From Candidatus Poribacteria bacterium (GTDB lineage Bacteria > Poribacteria > WGA-4E > UBA9662): a stretch of DNA of 64,000 nt. Positions 47,308 to 56,457 of this stretch are shown here, piece after piece. The position numbers were made by a program, and so were the translations under genes. How positions within the stretch are numbered: position 1 is the stretch's first letter; every line of letters begins with the position of its first letter. Where the stretch lies: positions 1 through 64,000 of the forward strand of contig DTUY01000052.1 of the NCBI GenBank assembly GCA_012963885.1. The letters run 5' to 3'. Below the pieces are notes generated by a model. That model was given only the letters and a program-made list of their open reading frames with translations, searched no databases and was not told the origin of the DNA.

Positions 47308-49112
47308 AAATACACTTGCGTTATTTATATTCTCAGTTTAAATGGATAAGATGGTCATTAGGGATTTGTTTGGTCCTCATTATGTCTTTTTGTTTTGCTG
47401 TGGATGCGGCAAAGATAGAGTTAAGGAGTAAGACAACGCAAAGGAATGAGATTGTTGTCCAGCAAGGAGATATAATCACACTTGATGTCTTTGCAGATGT
47501 TGGTCAAACGCCAAGCTCAGCTGCAGAAATATATCTATCGTTTAAACCTGATAAATTGCGAATAAAGGATCCTGTGAGACCCTTCGATCAAGGAAATTTC
47601 TATACTGGCAATGTGGCTTTAAATAAGTTAATTAACAATCGCGAGGTTGGCTTTGCCATCGTTTCAAACGCACTACCGTATCCTAAGGGCGAAGGTGTCA
47701 TTGCAACAATACATTTTGTTGCGATTGGTGAAGGAACAGTAGAGATTAAGTTTAATGTTGATCAAGAAGACTGGGATCGAGGCAAATACACGTTTTTCAC
47801 ACAATTTAATGAGGGGCGGGCAGAACCAAAGTCCTTTAAAGATGTGGTTGGAGCAAAAATTCAGGTCAAGAATACATTGCTTCAAATAGACAAATTTGGC
47901 TTGCAAAGATTTGTCTATGATAATCCGGGAGATAACATTAATCTAGACGATTTCGCAATTGTTTCAGGAAGTGAAGGTAAACCACTGTTAAATTGGGCAG
48001 TTAATGCAGAAGATAAATTTGGCCGGCCTATTGAGATCGATAAAAATGCGGCCAACCAGCTTATCATTCGTCCAGTATTGCCGAAGACACGAGAAGATGA
48101 GATCAAGGTTACATTAAGGCTTTCCTTAAAAATAGGCGAATCGCTTGCAGTTGATTCAACCGTGATATATGTGGTAAATCAGGATGTTCCGATTATCAAA
48201 GCACTTCCTGAACTAAGGTTTCGCGTGGGGGCAGAAGGAATTATATTGCTGGATAATTATGTTCAGGATGAGGACAATAAGAATGCCGAGTTGAAATGGG
48301 AGGTTGGACAATTACCAGTAGAGCTAAAAGTTTCTGGCGTCAGCTTAGACAAAGTTGATAGATCGAAGGGGATTGTGGATAATCCTCCCCGACTGGCATT
48401 TCGCACCAACAATCCGATAGATTCTGAACAACATTTTGACATAAAATTGAAAGTGGCGGATCCCGACGAAAATTATGATACAGCGACAATGCGTATTGTT
48501 GTCGAGCCTCTTCCTTTTGTTAGGATTGATCTAGTGATGCCAAGTGAGTTGACTTTATTAAGAAATGAGGAGCATAAACTAGAACTTGAGAGATATACTG
48601 ATATCGAACCGAAAGCAGCAATCAATGAGATTGTGTGGGACGTCTCGCCATCTGAGCATGTTGATGTATTAGTTAAAAATCTTGTTGTTATTCTTCGCCC
48701 ACAGCGAGATTGGGTTGGATCGGCTGAAAAGATAGTCATTCGTGCCGTTTTTGAAGGGAAGAAGATCGACGAGTCTTCAATCAATGTAACAGTCTTCGAT
48801 CTACCTGAAGAGAAAACCAGGACTTTTCCGATTATGTTAATTCGAAATCCTATTGCGAAAAATGAATTTAAAGTTATTGCAATTATGTCTGATGTTTCTG
48901 AGATGACAGCCGCTTTTGTTATTCCAGAAGTACCTGATGTTCTTCCTCAAACCATTAATTTAAAGAAGATTGGTTCCTCAAGAGGAGTTTGGTTTTGTCG
49001 TTACTCTTTGAGCACGCCACCAAGTAAAGGCCAGAAACTTATTGTTAGTATTGTTGGCAAGGATACAAGAAATCAGAATATTCCTCCTTCCACCAATGTT
49101 TTTGAGTTTTAG
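47304..49112 (+). CDS. Secreted cohesin-domain protein with tandem beta-sandwich domains
   Basis: The 602-residue protein has a signal peptide (cleavage near VDAAK) and then a cohesin-like domain at about 38-190 (VVQQGDIITLDVFADVGQTP, AAEIYLSFKPDKLRI, GVIATIHFVAIGEGTVEIKF). Several Ig/cadherin-like repeats follow (DVPIIKALPELRFRVG, FDIKLKVADPDENYDTATMR). No dockerin is present, so it could be the receptor for the dockerin of the 41926 protein. The gene overlaps the transglycosylase gene by four bases and is followed at once by the TPR lipoprotein gene. Confidence 0.78.
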   Translation: MKIHLRYLYSQFKWIRWSLGICLVLIMSFCFAVDAAKIELRSKTTQRNEIVVQQGDIITLDVFADVGQTPSSAAEIYLSFKPDKLRIKDPVRPFDQGNFYTGNVALNKLINNREVGFAIVSNALPYPKGEGVIATIHFVAIGEGTVEIKFNVDQEDWDRGKYTFFTQFNEGRAEPKSFKDVVGAKIQVKNTLLQIDKFGLQRFVYDNPGDNINLDDFAIVSGSEGKPLLNWAVNAEDKFGRPIEIDKNAANQLIIRPVLPKTREDEIKVTLRLSLKIGESLAVDSTVIYVVNQDVPIIKALPELRFRVGAEGIILLDNYVQDEDNKNAELKWEVGQLPVELKVSGVSLDKVDRSKGIVDNPPRLAFRTNNPIDSEQHFDIKLKVADPDENYDTATMRIVVEPLPFVRIDLVMPSELTLLRNEEHKLELERYTDIEPKAAINEIVWDVSPSEHVDVLVKNLVVILRPQRDWVGSAEKIVIRAVFEGKKIDESSINVTVFDLPEEKTRTFPIMLIRNPIAKNEFKVIAIMSDVSEMTAAFVIPEVPDVLPQTINLKKIGSSRGVWFCRYSLSTPPSKGQKLIVSIVGKDTRNQNIPPSTNVFEF

Positions 49113-49113
49113 A

Positions 49114-49632
49114 ATGAAAAACAATTATATTCAAACGCTATTTCTTAGGATTCTTGCTATTGCGGTTTCTATCTGTATCTTTAGCTGTAGTGATAGAGAC
49201 TTTGATAACACTTTGACTGTCACTGAGGAACTTGTAGATCAAGCCGACAGCATTAAGAAAGCCGGGTTGCTAATCGAGGAGGGGGATCTGGGTGAAGCGT
49301 TTGATTTAATGAGCAATGTCTTGTCCGCAGAGCCCTCAAATATCGATGCGAATATTGCTTTAGCTGGGATTTATCTAGCACGTGATCAGTTTACCAAGGC
49401 GCTTGATGCAGCAAACAGAGCTTTCATAAATGCATCACAAGATTATGTTTCATCGTTCAATCCGCATGTTAATAAGAAAACGATTCACTTAATTCTTGCT
49501 CAAACATATTATTGTATTGGGGATTTCAATCGTTCTAACGATCAGGTTCGTCAGATCATCAATAAAAATGTGAATTTAACGCCTGAAGGGCTTGGGATGG
49601 AGATTGAGCGTTTGGCTAGAAAAGATTTATGA
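49114..49632 (+). CDS. TPR-type lipoprotein
   Basis: A 172-residue protein with a lipoprotein signal (SICIFSCSD) and two or three TPR-like helix pairs (KKAGLLIEEGDLGEAFDLMS, IDANIALAGIYLARDQFTKA, HLILAQTYYCIGDFNRSNDQ). The frame is open to 49042 inside the previous gene, but ATG 49114, right after that gene's stop, precedes the signal peptide. Likely a periplasmic adaptor or pilotin-like factor for the flagellar structure; the position is the only hint. It overlaps the next gene by four bases. Confidence 0.72.
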   Translation: MKNNYIQTLFLRILAIAVSICIFSCSDRDFDNTLTVTEELVDQADSIKKAGLLIEEGDLGEAFDLMSNVLSAEPSNIDANIALAGIYLARDQFTKALDAANRAFINASQDYVSSFNPHVNKKTIHLILAQTYYCIGDFNRSNDQVRQIINKNVNLTPEGLGMEIERLARKDL

Positions 49633-50987
49633 ACGTGAATTTACAACCTCAATTTGGCATTGTCAAACAGTACGGCTCTCGTGCGTCCGATCAGAGTCTT
49701 GAAAATTTTAGAGCAAATTTAAAAGTTGGAGATTCTGTCAGCGGTAGAGTTTTACGGCAAGTCGCTGGAAATAGGTTTCTGGTTGCTTTTGATGGTTTGA
49801 ATCTTGTCGTTGAAACGAATATCGAGTTGAATCCACAGGATAGCGTGCAGGGGCGGGTACTGTCACTTGATGAGCATGTTACAGTAAGGTTAACGTCACA
49901 TAGTACCAACGTTACAAATAGGTCTAAAAGTATTGCTGAGTTATTAGAAAGTCTTAATTTTTCTGTAGATGCCCAAGCGAAGGCTTTGGCCAAATCTTTG
50001 GTGGCGTATAATATATCGCTTAACGCAGAAAACTTGGAAAGTCTATTGAACTACGCGTCAGCTTTCGATATCGAATCTAATTTATCCCCCAATTTGATAA
50101 CAACAGCATGGCTATTAAAACTGCCACCACAGTCTCATTTAATCAGTGCGTTACAACTTGTTTTTGAGCAGAGGCGAAGCTTTGTCAACGAACTTCAGCA
50201 CCTGAAAAATTCCTTGGATTTGTTACTCAAAAACTTACCCAAAGGGATTAACTCGTCGTTAATTAACCAAATTTTACAGTTTGTGTCTCTTAACCCTAAT
50301 GATGCCGATTTTGCTGATCAAATCAGTCAGTTCATGAATCAACTTGGGTTGGGATACGAGGCAAAGTTATTGGCGCTTTTGAACTCTCCAGAGAGTATAC
50401 AAGAGTTTTCAAAGAATACAAATCGTAATTTGAAAGTGCTACTGTTACGGCTAAATTTACAGGTTAAAGATAGTCTGGCGGAAAATGGACTTCGTAATGC
50501 AGTGCGCAGAAATTTGTCGCAGACTATAGAAGCCATAGAACAGGTCTTCGCAAGCATCGATTCGCATGAGATTGCAAGGAATCGTGACATTATTAATGGA
50601 GGGCAGTTCTATTTGCAGATCCCTCTTGACTATGATGATAAGCATTTAACAGCAGAGATATTAGGTAGAAGTGACTCTTCAGATGAGATTGATCTCGAAA
50701 ATTTTCAATTACAGATGGTGATCGAAACTGAAAATCTAGGAACTCTCAAAGTTAATCTACATGTCTTGCATCGTGATATGATTTGTGCTATTCTTACTGA
50801 GGATTTGTCATACAATTCTTTTATTGAGCGGGAAAAAGGTAATTTGCTCTCTCGGATGAAAGCTTTGAATTACAATCTAGAGGATATACATCTCCAGGTT
50901 GTTGATAAGGGCAAAATCGGTATTGATATGATCCCGATAACTGCAGCCTCGCAGAGTGACCTTGTACGGGTTGACGTTAGTGCATGA
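49629..50987 (+). CDS. FliK-like protein (YlqG type)
   Basis: A 452-residue protein without signal peptide. The N-terminal third has a small beta-barrel-like unit (GDSVSGRVLRQVAGNRFLVA, IELNPQDSVQGRVLSLDEHV), the middle is helical and Leu-rich, and the C-terminal part (about 335-440) resembles the FliK C-terminal fold (FQLQMVIETENLGTLKVNLH, LSRMKALNYNLEDIHLQV). In Bacillus a FliK-like gene, ylqG, lies just before ylqH, an FhlB gene; the same pair is seen here, which supports the assignment. It may be a second substrate-switch factor beside the FlgJ-FliK fusion. Confidence 0.7.
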   Translation: MNVNLQPQFGIVKQYGSRASDQSLENFRANLKVGDSVSGRVLRQVAGNRFLVAFDGLNLVVETNIELNPQDSVQGRVLSLDEHVTVRLTSHSTNVTNRSKSIAELLESLNFSVDAQAKALAKSLVAYNISLNAENLESLLNYASAFDIESNLSPNLITTAWLLKLPPQSHLISALQLVFEQRRSFVNELQHLKNSLDLLLKNLPKGINSSLINQILQFVSLNPNDADFADQISQFMNQLGLGYEAKLLALLNSPESIQEFSKNTNRNLKVLLLRLNLQVKDSLAENGLRNAVRRNLSQTIEAIEQVFASIDSHEIARNRDIINGGQFYLQIPLDYDDKHLTAEILGRSDSSDEIDLENFQLQMVIETENLGTLKVNLHVLHRDMICAILTEDLSYNSFIEREKGNLLSRMKALNYNLEDIHLQVVDKGKIGIDMIPITAASQSDLVRVDVSA

Positions 50988-51262
50988 GAACCCCACGCCA
51001 AAAGGCAGTAGCACTTCGTTATGCACCAGATGAACGTATGGCTCCGCACATCGTTGCCGCTGGAGAAGGAGAAATCGCAAAACAGATCTTGGAGATTGCA
51101 GATCTGCATGATGTGCCAGTTTACGAGCAACCCGAGGTTGTAGAAGCGCTTGTTAAACTAGAGGTTGGCACGGAAATCCCCCCGGAGTTTTATCGAGCTG
51201 TTGCCGAGATCCTAGCTTTTGTATATTCTATAGATAGAAAATGGGAAGGCCGAAAGATTTGA
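50984..51262 (+). CDS. FhlB: FlhB C-terminal-like export switch protein
   Basis: A 92-residue protein equal to the cytoplasmic C-terminal half of FlhB/EscU/YscU after the cleavage site: RQKAVALRYAPDERMAPHIV, AAGEGEIAKQILEIADLHDV, VYEQPEVVEALVKLEVGTEI, PPEFYRAVAEILAFVY. It has no membrane part and no NPTH autocleavage motif. FhlB-type proteins can replace the FlhB C-terminal fragment in type III export switching. It overlaps both neighbours (ATGA with the FliK-like gene; 22 bp with the next). Confidence 0.88.
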   Translation: MRTPRQKAVALRYAPDERMAPHIVAAGEGEIAKQILEIADLHDVPVYEQPEVVEALVKLEVGTEIPPEFYRAVAEILAFVYSIDRKWEGRKI

Positions 51263-54186
51263 ACCAGTTGTTGCAATCTTTAAACAGAGGGTTGTTTTTT
51301 GGATGGATAATGCTGATTATCTTTTTGTTTTCAGCAGGTGTATTGGAAAATAATGTAGTATTGGCACAAGACCAGTCCGAAAATTTTGGCTATCTTTATA
51401 TTGAAACAGATCCCCCAGATGCTGTTATTCGTATTGATCGTGAATTAAGACGCGCACAAAAAAGAAGACCGGAAGAAATCGAAACTAAGCAGAAAGCTGA
51501 TACTGTTAAGCCAATTGGGAATCCGGTTCCGCTTATTCGGGCTGCTGATGTTGGTCATGACCGAATATTGGTACGTAGTAGCCGTAGTTTTGCTGTGGGC
51601 GATACCGTTCGTATAGAGCAAAACCAAGATGGTAACCTGCCAAAAAGAGTAAGCGACCATGAGATTGTTCGTATCGGGGTAGTTGATGCAATACCTGCAT
51701 TATTTATTCGGCCTCCTTTAATAAATACGTTTGAAACTACAACAGGGGAAGTTGGGGAATCTGGCAATGCGAGGATCTTCAAGATTAATCCTCCTAAAAG
51801 TCCGCGAATCTTTGCCGTTCCTGTTGTTGCACCCGCATATCTTGCTGAGGATGTTGAACCTGGTGCTTCTCAGATTAAAGTGTATGTCAGTAGTATTGCT
51901 AGTAGAAATGACTTTCCGGTCAAAAGTGCTATTTCAATCCAGAAGATTGATAATTCTGAAGTCTATGCGGTGCTGACTCAGAAGGCAAAAGCTACTGCTC
52001 AACAGATATATGTTGGGGATACGTCCAAGTTTGCTTCAGGGGATATAGTTGAGATAGCGCAAGGTGAGTTTCTATTTAGAACAAGAATTAAGCAAGTATA
52101 TGATCAAATAAAGAAAATAGAGCTTGTGTCTTCACTTAGTGAAGGTTATGAACTGATTTTTAACAGAATAGATGTTAATAATGATAGAGAAATACCGTTA
52201 GATGAGTACCTGAGTTATTATCCTAGTGCTGGCGCAGAAGGTATTTTTGCTATCTTGGATGGCGATCAAAATAAAGTAGTTACTTCTCAGGAATATCTTG
52301 AGAAACAGGAGCTTCGAGCCGATGATGCGAGAGTAAATAGAATTCAAGCCGAAGAAAATACAGAAATTATAGGCATTCCTGAGAAGGAAGTCGAAGGTGC
52401 GCCGGGGGCTGAACAGAAGTTGCGGCTGACTATTACGTTAAAAGATAAACTTAAACGGGGATATCCGAAGTCTGCGCAAGTCTTACGGATGAGTAAACTT
52501 GAAATAGACCGCCCTTTCTATCTGCCGGAGAAGCGGACCGTTTTAATTCGAGCAGGTGAAGTTACTAAGGTTCCAATATTAAAGATGAACCGAGGCGCTG
52601 GGAGTATTACAGTCATATCCGACCCTTCGGGTGCAACGCTAACTCTAAAACCTCAATTTTCTACTGAAAAAATTTATCTAGATAAATTGACCAAGTCTTA
52701 TGAAACACCTGTAACAATTTCAAATATCCCTGCGGGCAGTTATCACTTAAAACTTGTAGCAGGGAAGTATTCTTTAGAGGAAATCTCATCGAGTGTCCCT
52801 GTAACAGACCAACGAGTTACGGAACTTGATAAATGCCTATGTTCGCAAACTTTCAGGAATGAGCTTAGGTCTGCTGGAATTGAGGTTCCAAGCAAAGTAT
52901 TGGTGACTTTGGTACAGGAATCACGCCATTGGTTGGTATCTGATGTGGAACAAGACAACCGATATTCTGTTCTTCGAGAGGATAACAAATTAATTATATC
53001 ATCAGTTACTGTGTTTATAGGCGACACAACCTTTATTAAAAGAGAGCTAAGAATGGATGACAATGCTCCCATTGTGTTACCGAATGGTTTTTTAATTAAT
53101 GGTGGAAATTCCCAAACGTCATCCTCTATAGTGCGTTTATCGTTTGCTATCACCGACCAGAGTGGTGTTTCCAAAATGATGATTTCCAATAATAAGAACT
53201 TCCAGTCACGAATAGATCAAATAGTTGAATGGGAGCCGTTTTCTTCCTCAAAGAAATGGAATATCAATTCTCATCCTGGCGAAAAAAAAGTGTGGGTGAA
53301 ATTCAGGGATTGGGCAGATAATGAGACGAAAACTTTCTCATCTTCAATAGAATTGGTTCCCCCACTGGGGATGATCTATATTTCTAGGAACGATCAAGGC
53401 TTCTTGATGGGCAATGCAACTGGTGAGGAAGATGAAAAACCAGAGCATGAAGTTACGTTATCTTCATATTTTATCGGTCGGTTTGAAGTGACGAATGCTG
53501 AGTATAAGGAGTTTGTCGATGCAACTGCTCATCCGATTCCCCCGCATTGGGTAGATGGCGGGTATCCTGCAGGTATGGCAAGTTATCCCGTTGTGTTTGT
53601 CAGTTGGTATGACGCAACGCGATATTGTAATTGGTTGAGTGAATCAGCAAACTTGCCTAAATCATATAGTGCCACAGGAGAGTTGATAGATAAAAATGGT
53701 GCTGCAACTAATAGCATAGAAGCAGTCGAGGGATATAGACTGCCAACAGAAGCTGAGTGGGAACGTACGGCTCTCGGCTCAGCAAAGCTTGGGTCCTCTA
53801 ATCCCCAGAAAGATAATAGGACCTTCTGGCCTTGGGGGGATCGCTGGAACGGGTTAGTTACCAATTTCGTTAATCCGGTTGACGGAATGGGAATTATGCC
53901 TGTTAGTCGATTTGCTAAGGGTCAAACAGAAGATGGTTTGTATAACATGTGTGGAAATGTGTGGGAGTGGGTTAGTGACTGGTATTCTCCGGGATATTAT
54001 CCTGCACCGCGGTTCAATCCAATTGGGCCTGGCCCAATTGGCAAGGAAGAAAAAGTAATTCGGGGCGGCCTTGAAGTTCGAAATGGTCAGATCACACATC
54101 TGACAAATCGCAAGAAAGCTGTTGCCGAAGAAGTATATGGTGGAATCGGATTTCGTTATGTTCTCTCAATTACGGATCAACAATAA
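51241..54186 (+). CDS. PEGA / EF-hand / SUMF1-domain envelope protein
   Basis: A 981-residue membrane-anchored or secreted protein. After a hydrophobic segment (residues 17-40, WIMLIIFLFSAGVL) come a PEGA-like unit (YLYIETDPPDAVIRIDRELR), beta domains, an EF-hand pair (DVNNDREIPLDEY at about 311, DGDQNKVVTSQEY at about 340), a clear PEGA domain at about 453-510 (SITVISDPSGATLTLKPQ, IPAGSYHLKLVAGKY), an Ig-like unit and a C-terminal SUMF1 domain from about 708 (MIYISRNDQGFLMGN, YRLPTEAEWERTAL, YNMCGNVWEWVSDW, KVIRGGLEVRNG). The SUMF1 part lacks the FGE cysteine pair. These are adhesion and wall- or glycan-binding modules; placement in the flagellar unit suggests an envelope part of the motor or sheath. 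Confidence 0.82.
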   Translation: MGRPKDLNQLLQSLNRGLFFGWIMLIIFLFSAGVLENNVVLAQDQSENFGYLYIETDPPDAVIRIDRELRRAQKRRPEEIETKQKADTVKPIGNPVPLIRAADVGHDRILVRSSRSFAVGDTVRIEQNQDGNLPKRVSDHEIVRIGVVDAIPALFIRPPLINTFETTTGEVGESGNARIFKINPPKSPRIFAVPVVAPAYLAEDVEPGASQIKVYVSSIASRNDFPVKSAISIQKIDNSEVYAVLTQKAKATAQQIYVGDTSKFASGDIVEIAQGEFLFRTRIKQVYDQIKKIELVSSLSEGYELIFNRIDVNNDREIPLDEYLSYYPSAGAEGIFAILDGDQNKVVTSQEYLEKQELRADDARVNRIQAEENTEIIGIPEKEVEGAPGAEQKLRLTITLKDKLKRGYPKSAQVLRMSKLEIDRPFYLPEKRTVLIRAGEVTKVPILKMNRGAGSITVISDPSGATLTLKPQFSTEKIYLDKLTKSYETPVTISNIPAGSYHLKLVAGKYSLEEISSSVPVTDQRVTELDKCLCSQTFRNELRSAGIEVPSKVLVTLVQESRHWLVSDVEQDNRYSVLREDNKLIISSVTVFIGDTTFIKRELRMDDNAPIVLPNGFLINGGNSQTSSSIVRLSFAITDQSGVSKMMISNNKNFQSRIDQIVEWEPFSSSKKWNINSHPGEKKVWVKFRDWADNETKTFSSSIELVPPLGMIYISRNDQGFLMGNATGEEDEKPEHEVTLSSYFIGRFEVTNAEYKEFVDATAHPIPPHWVDGGYPAGMASYPVVFVSWYDATRYCNWLSESANLPKSYSATGELIDKNGAATNSIEAVEGYRLPTEAEWERTALGSAKLGSSNPQKDNRTFWPWGDRWNGLVTNFVNPVDGMGIMPVSRFAKGQTEDGLYNMCGNVWEWVSDWYSPGYYPAPRFNPIGPGPIGKEEKVIRGGLEVRNGQITHLTNRKKAVAEEVYGGIGFRYVLSITDQQ

Positions 54187-54205
54187 AATGATGGAGGTGT
54201 AAAAC

Positions 54206-54790
54206 ATGCCAGACGGATATGCTGTGTCATCAAGTGATCCTAATCTTCGTATATACGAACCGGATCAAATTCTGATCCAAGAAGATACGGATGGTGATGG
54301 GTCTATTTTTATTTTACACGAGGGTACTTTGGGTGTCTTCAAAGGTCCTGAGCAGGTTGCCGAGATTACAGCCCCCCCAGCTATTGGCGCGATTCTAGGT
54401 GAAATGTCGGAGATTCTCGGGGTTCCTCGAACCGCGTCGATTAAAACACTGGAGGACTTCGATGAGAGGGGCGATCCTATTGAGTGTAAAGTTTATGTTT
54501 ACACGGGAGGGTTAGAGTCAATTGTTCAAGATACTCCTGAAATCGCGGTGCGGATTATGGAAAGCTTAGCCTCAAGGTTGCAGGATTCAACGAACCTTCA
54601 AAAAAGTGAAGCGGATCGAGCTGGAAAAATCGAGGAAAGAATGGGTAAGTTTCGAAAACAAGCTCAGTCTTTTAAAAAGGAGTCTGAAGCAAACGAGAAA
54701 AAGCTGAACCAAGTCAAGACTCACCTAGAAAAACATAAGGGGATCTTGGGTATGATTCCCAAAAAGGATCTTCTTGAACTCGTTCAATGA
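54206..54790 (+). CDS. Cyclic-nucleotide-binding-domain protein with coiled-coil tail
   Basis: The 194-residue protein has a CRP-like cNMP-binding beta-roll (about residues 15-110: YEPDQILIQEDTDGDGSIFI, LHEGTLGVFKGPEQVAEIT, GAILGEMSEILGVPRTASI) and a charged coiled coil (about 120-185). No DNA-binding domain or enzyme follows, so it is not a transcription factor. The GEMS..R-T-A motif corresponds to the phosphate-binding cassette. Such small proteins sense cAMP, cGMP or a related ligand or act as scaffolds; here it may tune flagellar function. GGAGG precedes the ATG; the end overlaps the next gene by four bases. Confidence 0.8.
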   Translation: MPDGYAVSSSDPNLRIYEPDQILIQEDTDGDGSIFILHEGTLGVFKGPEQVAEITAPPAIGAILGEMSEILGVPRTASIKTLEDFDERGDPIECKVYVYTGGLESIVQDTPEIAVRIMESLASRLQDSTNLQKSEADRAGKIEERMGKFRKQAQSFKKESEANEKKLNQVKTHLEKHKGILGMIPKKDLLELVQ

Positions 54791-55521
54791 TTAAGCAATC
54801 ACAGGCGGTAATACTGCTATTTTTCATTTTTGTCTTGATTTTCAGTCACGCTTCTATTGCTGATCATGGCTATGTTTTGCTTGTCGAAGGTTCTCGGATT
54901 TATATTGATGTTGGAACGGACAATGGAGCAAAGCTTGATGCAATCTATCGAGTTTATGAAGATATCAATGGCAGATTGGATTATGTTGGCGATATAAAAA
55001 TTGTTCAGCTCTTTATGCAAGGAGCGGTAGCAAAAGTTGTCGATCTTCAGTTAGGCAAGCAAATTGAAGTCACTCATAAAATTATTGCACTTAAAGATAT
55101 CGTTGCTTTAAAAGACGATGAAAAGGCAAGCAGCGATAATTTCCTGACGCAAATTCTGTCTAAGAAAAAACTAGTGGAGTCTTACAGACCACCAGTTCGA
55201 AGGAGCAATAAGGCGCCGGCTTGGCTAATTTTTTCAACTGGAGTTAGTTTGGGAATCACTGCCGCTTATTCGCATCAACGTGCCAACAATGCATATGATT
55301 TATATAAGCTATCACGTGTGGAGGAAGACAAACGACTTTTTGAAAACCGTACCAAGAGACTTGATAGAAACAGCAAAATTTTAGTTGGTGCGTCGATTGC
55401 CGGTGTTACGCTTGGCACTGTTTTGCTATTGATTAACAATGATCCTGTGGATGATATACCGATTGCGTATTCCGATATCGATTCTGCTCCTTATGTTTCG
55501 ATGCTTCAAATGAGTTGGTAG
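54787..55521 (+). CDS. Periplasmic membrane-anchored protein, FlgT-C-like N-terminus
   Basis: A 244-residue protein with a signal peptide (cleavage near SIADHG), then a beta domain GYVLLVEGSRIYIDVGTDNG AKLD in two adjoining phrases, reminiscent of the FlgT C-terminal domain, and two hydrophobic segments in the last third (APAWLIFSTGVSLGITAAYS; ILVGASIAGVTLGTVLLLIN). The next gene encodes a protein with the same beta domain. FlgT builds the H-ring around the motor of Vibrio; a comparable role is inference. Confidence 0.55.
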   Translation: MIKQSQAVILLFFIFVLIFSHASIADHGYVLLVEGSRIYIDVGTDNGAKLDAIYRVYEDINGRLDYVGDIKIVQLFMQGAVAKVVDLQLGKQIEVTHKIIALKDIVALKDDEKASSDNFLTQILSKKKLVESYRPPVRRSNKAPAWLIFSTGVSLGITAAYSHQRANNAYDLYKLSRVEEDKRLFENRTKRLDRNSKILVGASIAGVTLGTVLLLINNDPVDDIPIAYSDIDSAPYVSMLQMSW

Positions 55522-55555
55522 TTTTGACTACAGATCATTGATCAAGGAATTACTA

Positions 55556-56452
55556 TTGAAAAATCTAACTGCTATTGCTATATTTTGCGTGTTTGTGCCG
55601 GTTTTTGCAGTTGCGGTGGACCAACCGGCAGCAGATAACGCTCTGTCGAGTAGAGAGTTTGTTACAACTGCTTCCTATGTTAACAATGCAGCTTCTCAAA
55701 TTTTTCGTACATTATCAGTTTTTTATTATGCCTTACTGGCTTCGTCTGCTAATACATCAAATCAAACCGACGATACAGGGATATTAACTCCAGTATCATC
55801 AAAAAGTGCAGATGCTGAAGTACCCGAAGCAGTTCCAGAAGACGGATTCGTGTTAAGTGTCGATAAACGAAAAGCCCACATTAATATTGGTGCTAAAGAT
55901 GGTGTTCAACGTGGAATGCTACTTGAAATCTACCGTCCGAAGGGCCTTTACGATGCGATCTCAGACGTGCGCTATCCCATTGGAGGATCTTTGGGATACG
56001 GTTTAGTGGTAGAAGTGTATGAGTCTACGTCTGTTATGTATCTATCGCACTTTGAAATTAAAATGGTTGATTCAGGGGAAGACGACAGAGGTGTACAGCT
56101 GGCAATTGAAGTGCACGACCGTGTTCGCCGACCACCAGTATTGGAAAAAGAAATAGTTGAAATTCTAGCAGAACAGGTTGTAACCGAGAACGCTAAAGTT
56201 CTTTCTATCAATGGGAATATGTTTTCGATGACCGCGTTCGATCAAGTTTCTGTGGGGAATGCAATTATATTGATCAAAACTCCAAAGGAAATTATTCATC
56301 CGGTTACTGGCGAATTAGTAGTTCTCGGCAAGGAAAAGCGTGCCAATGCGATTGTTGCTGACATCAAAGGCAAAACGATTTTGCTTTCAGTTGAGCCAAA
56401 TGCGTCTGGACACTTCATTGTTGACGATATAGTGAAAATTACCAAAAGATAA
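55556..56452 (+). CDS. Periplasmic protein, FlgT-C-like beta domains
   Basis: A 298-residue secreted protein. The start is TTG 55556 with AAGGA seven bases upstream, giving the signal peptide KNLTAIAIFCVFVPVFAVAV; a TTG at 55538 is in frame without ribosome binding site. From residue 105 on it carries two related beta domains (FVLSVDKRKAHINIGAKDGV QRGM; AKVLSINGNMFSMTAFDQVS) with VEVYESTSVMYLSHF between them. The first matches the preceding gene product, so the two are probably paralogous partners in the periplasm. No enzyme motif is seen. Confidence 0.58.
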   Translation: MKNLTAIAIFCVFVPVFAVAVDQPAADNALSSREFVTTASYVNNAASQIFRTLSVFYYALLASSANTSNQTDDTGILTPVSSKSADAEVPEAVPEDGFVLSVDKRKAHINIGAKDGVQRGMLLEIYRPKGLYDAISDVRYPIGGSLGYGLVVEVYESTSVMYLSHFEIKMVDSGEDDRGVQLAIEVHDRVRRPPVLEKEIVEILAEQVVTENAKVLSINGNMFSMTAFDQVSVGNAIILIKTPKEIIHPVTGELVVLGKEKRANAIVADIKGKTILLSVEPNASGHFIVDDIVKITKR

Positions 56453-56457
56453 TTTTC

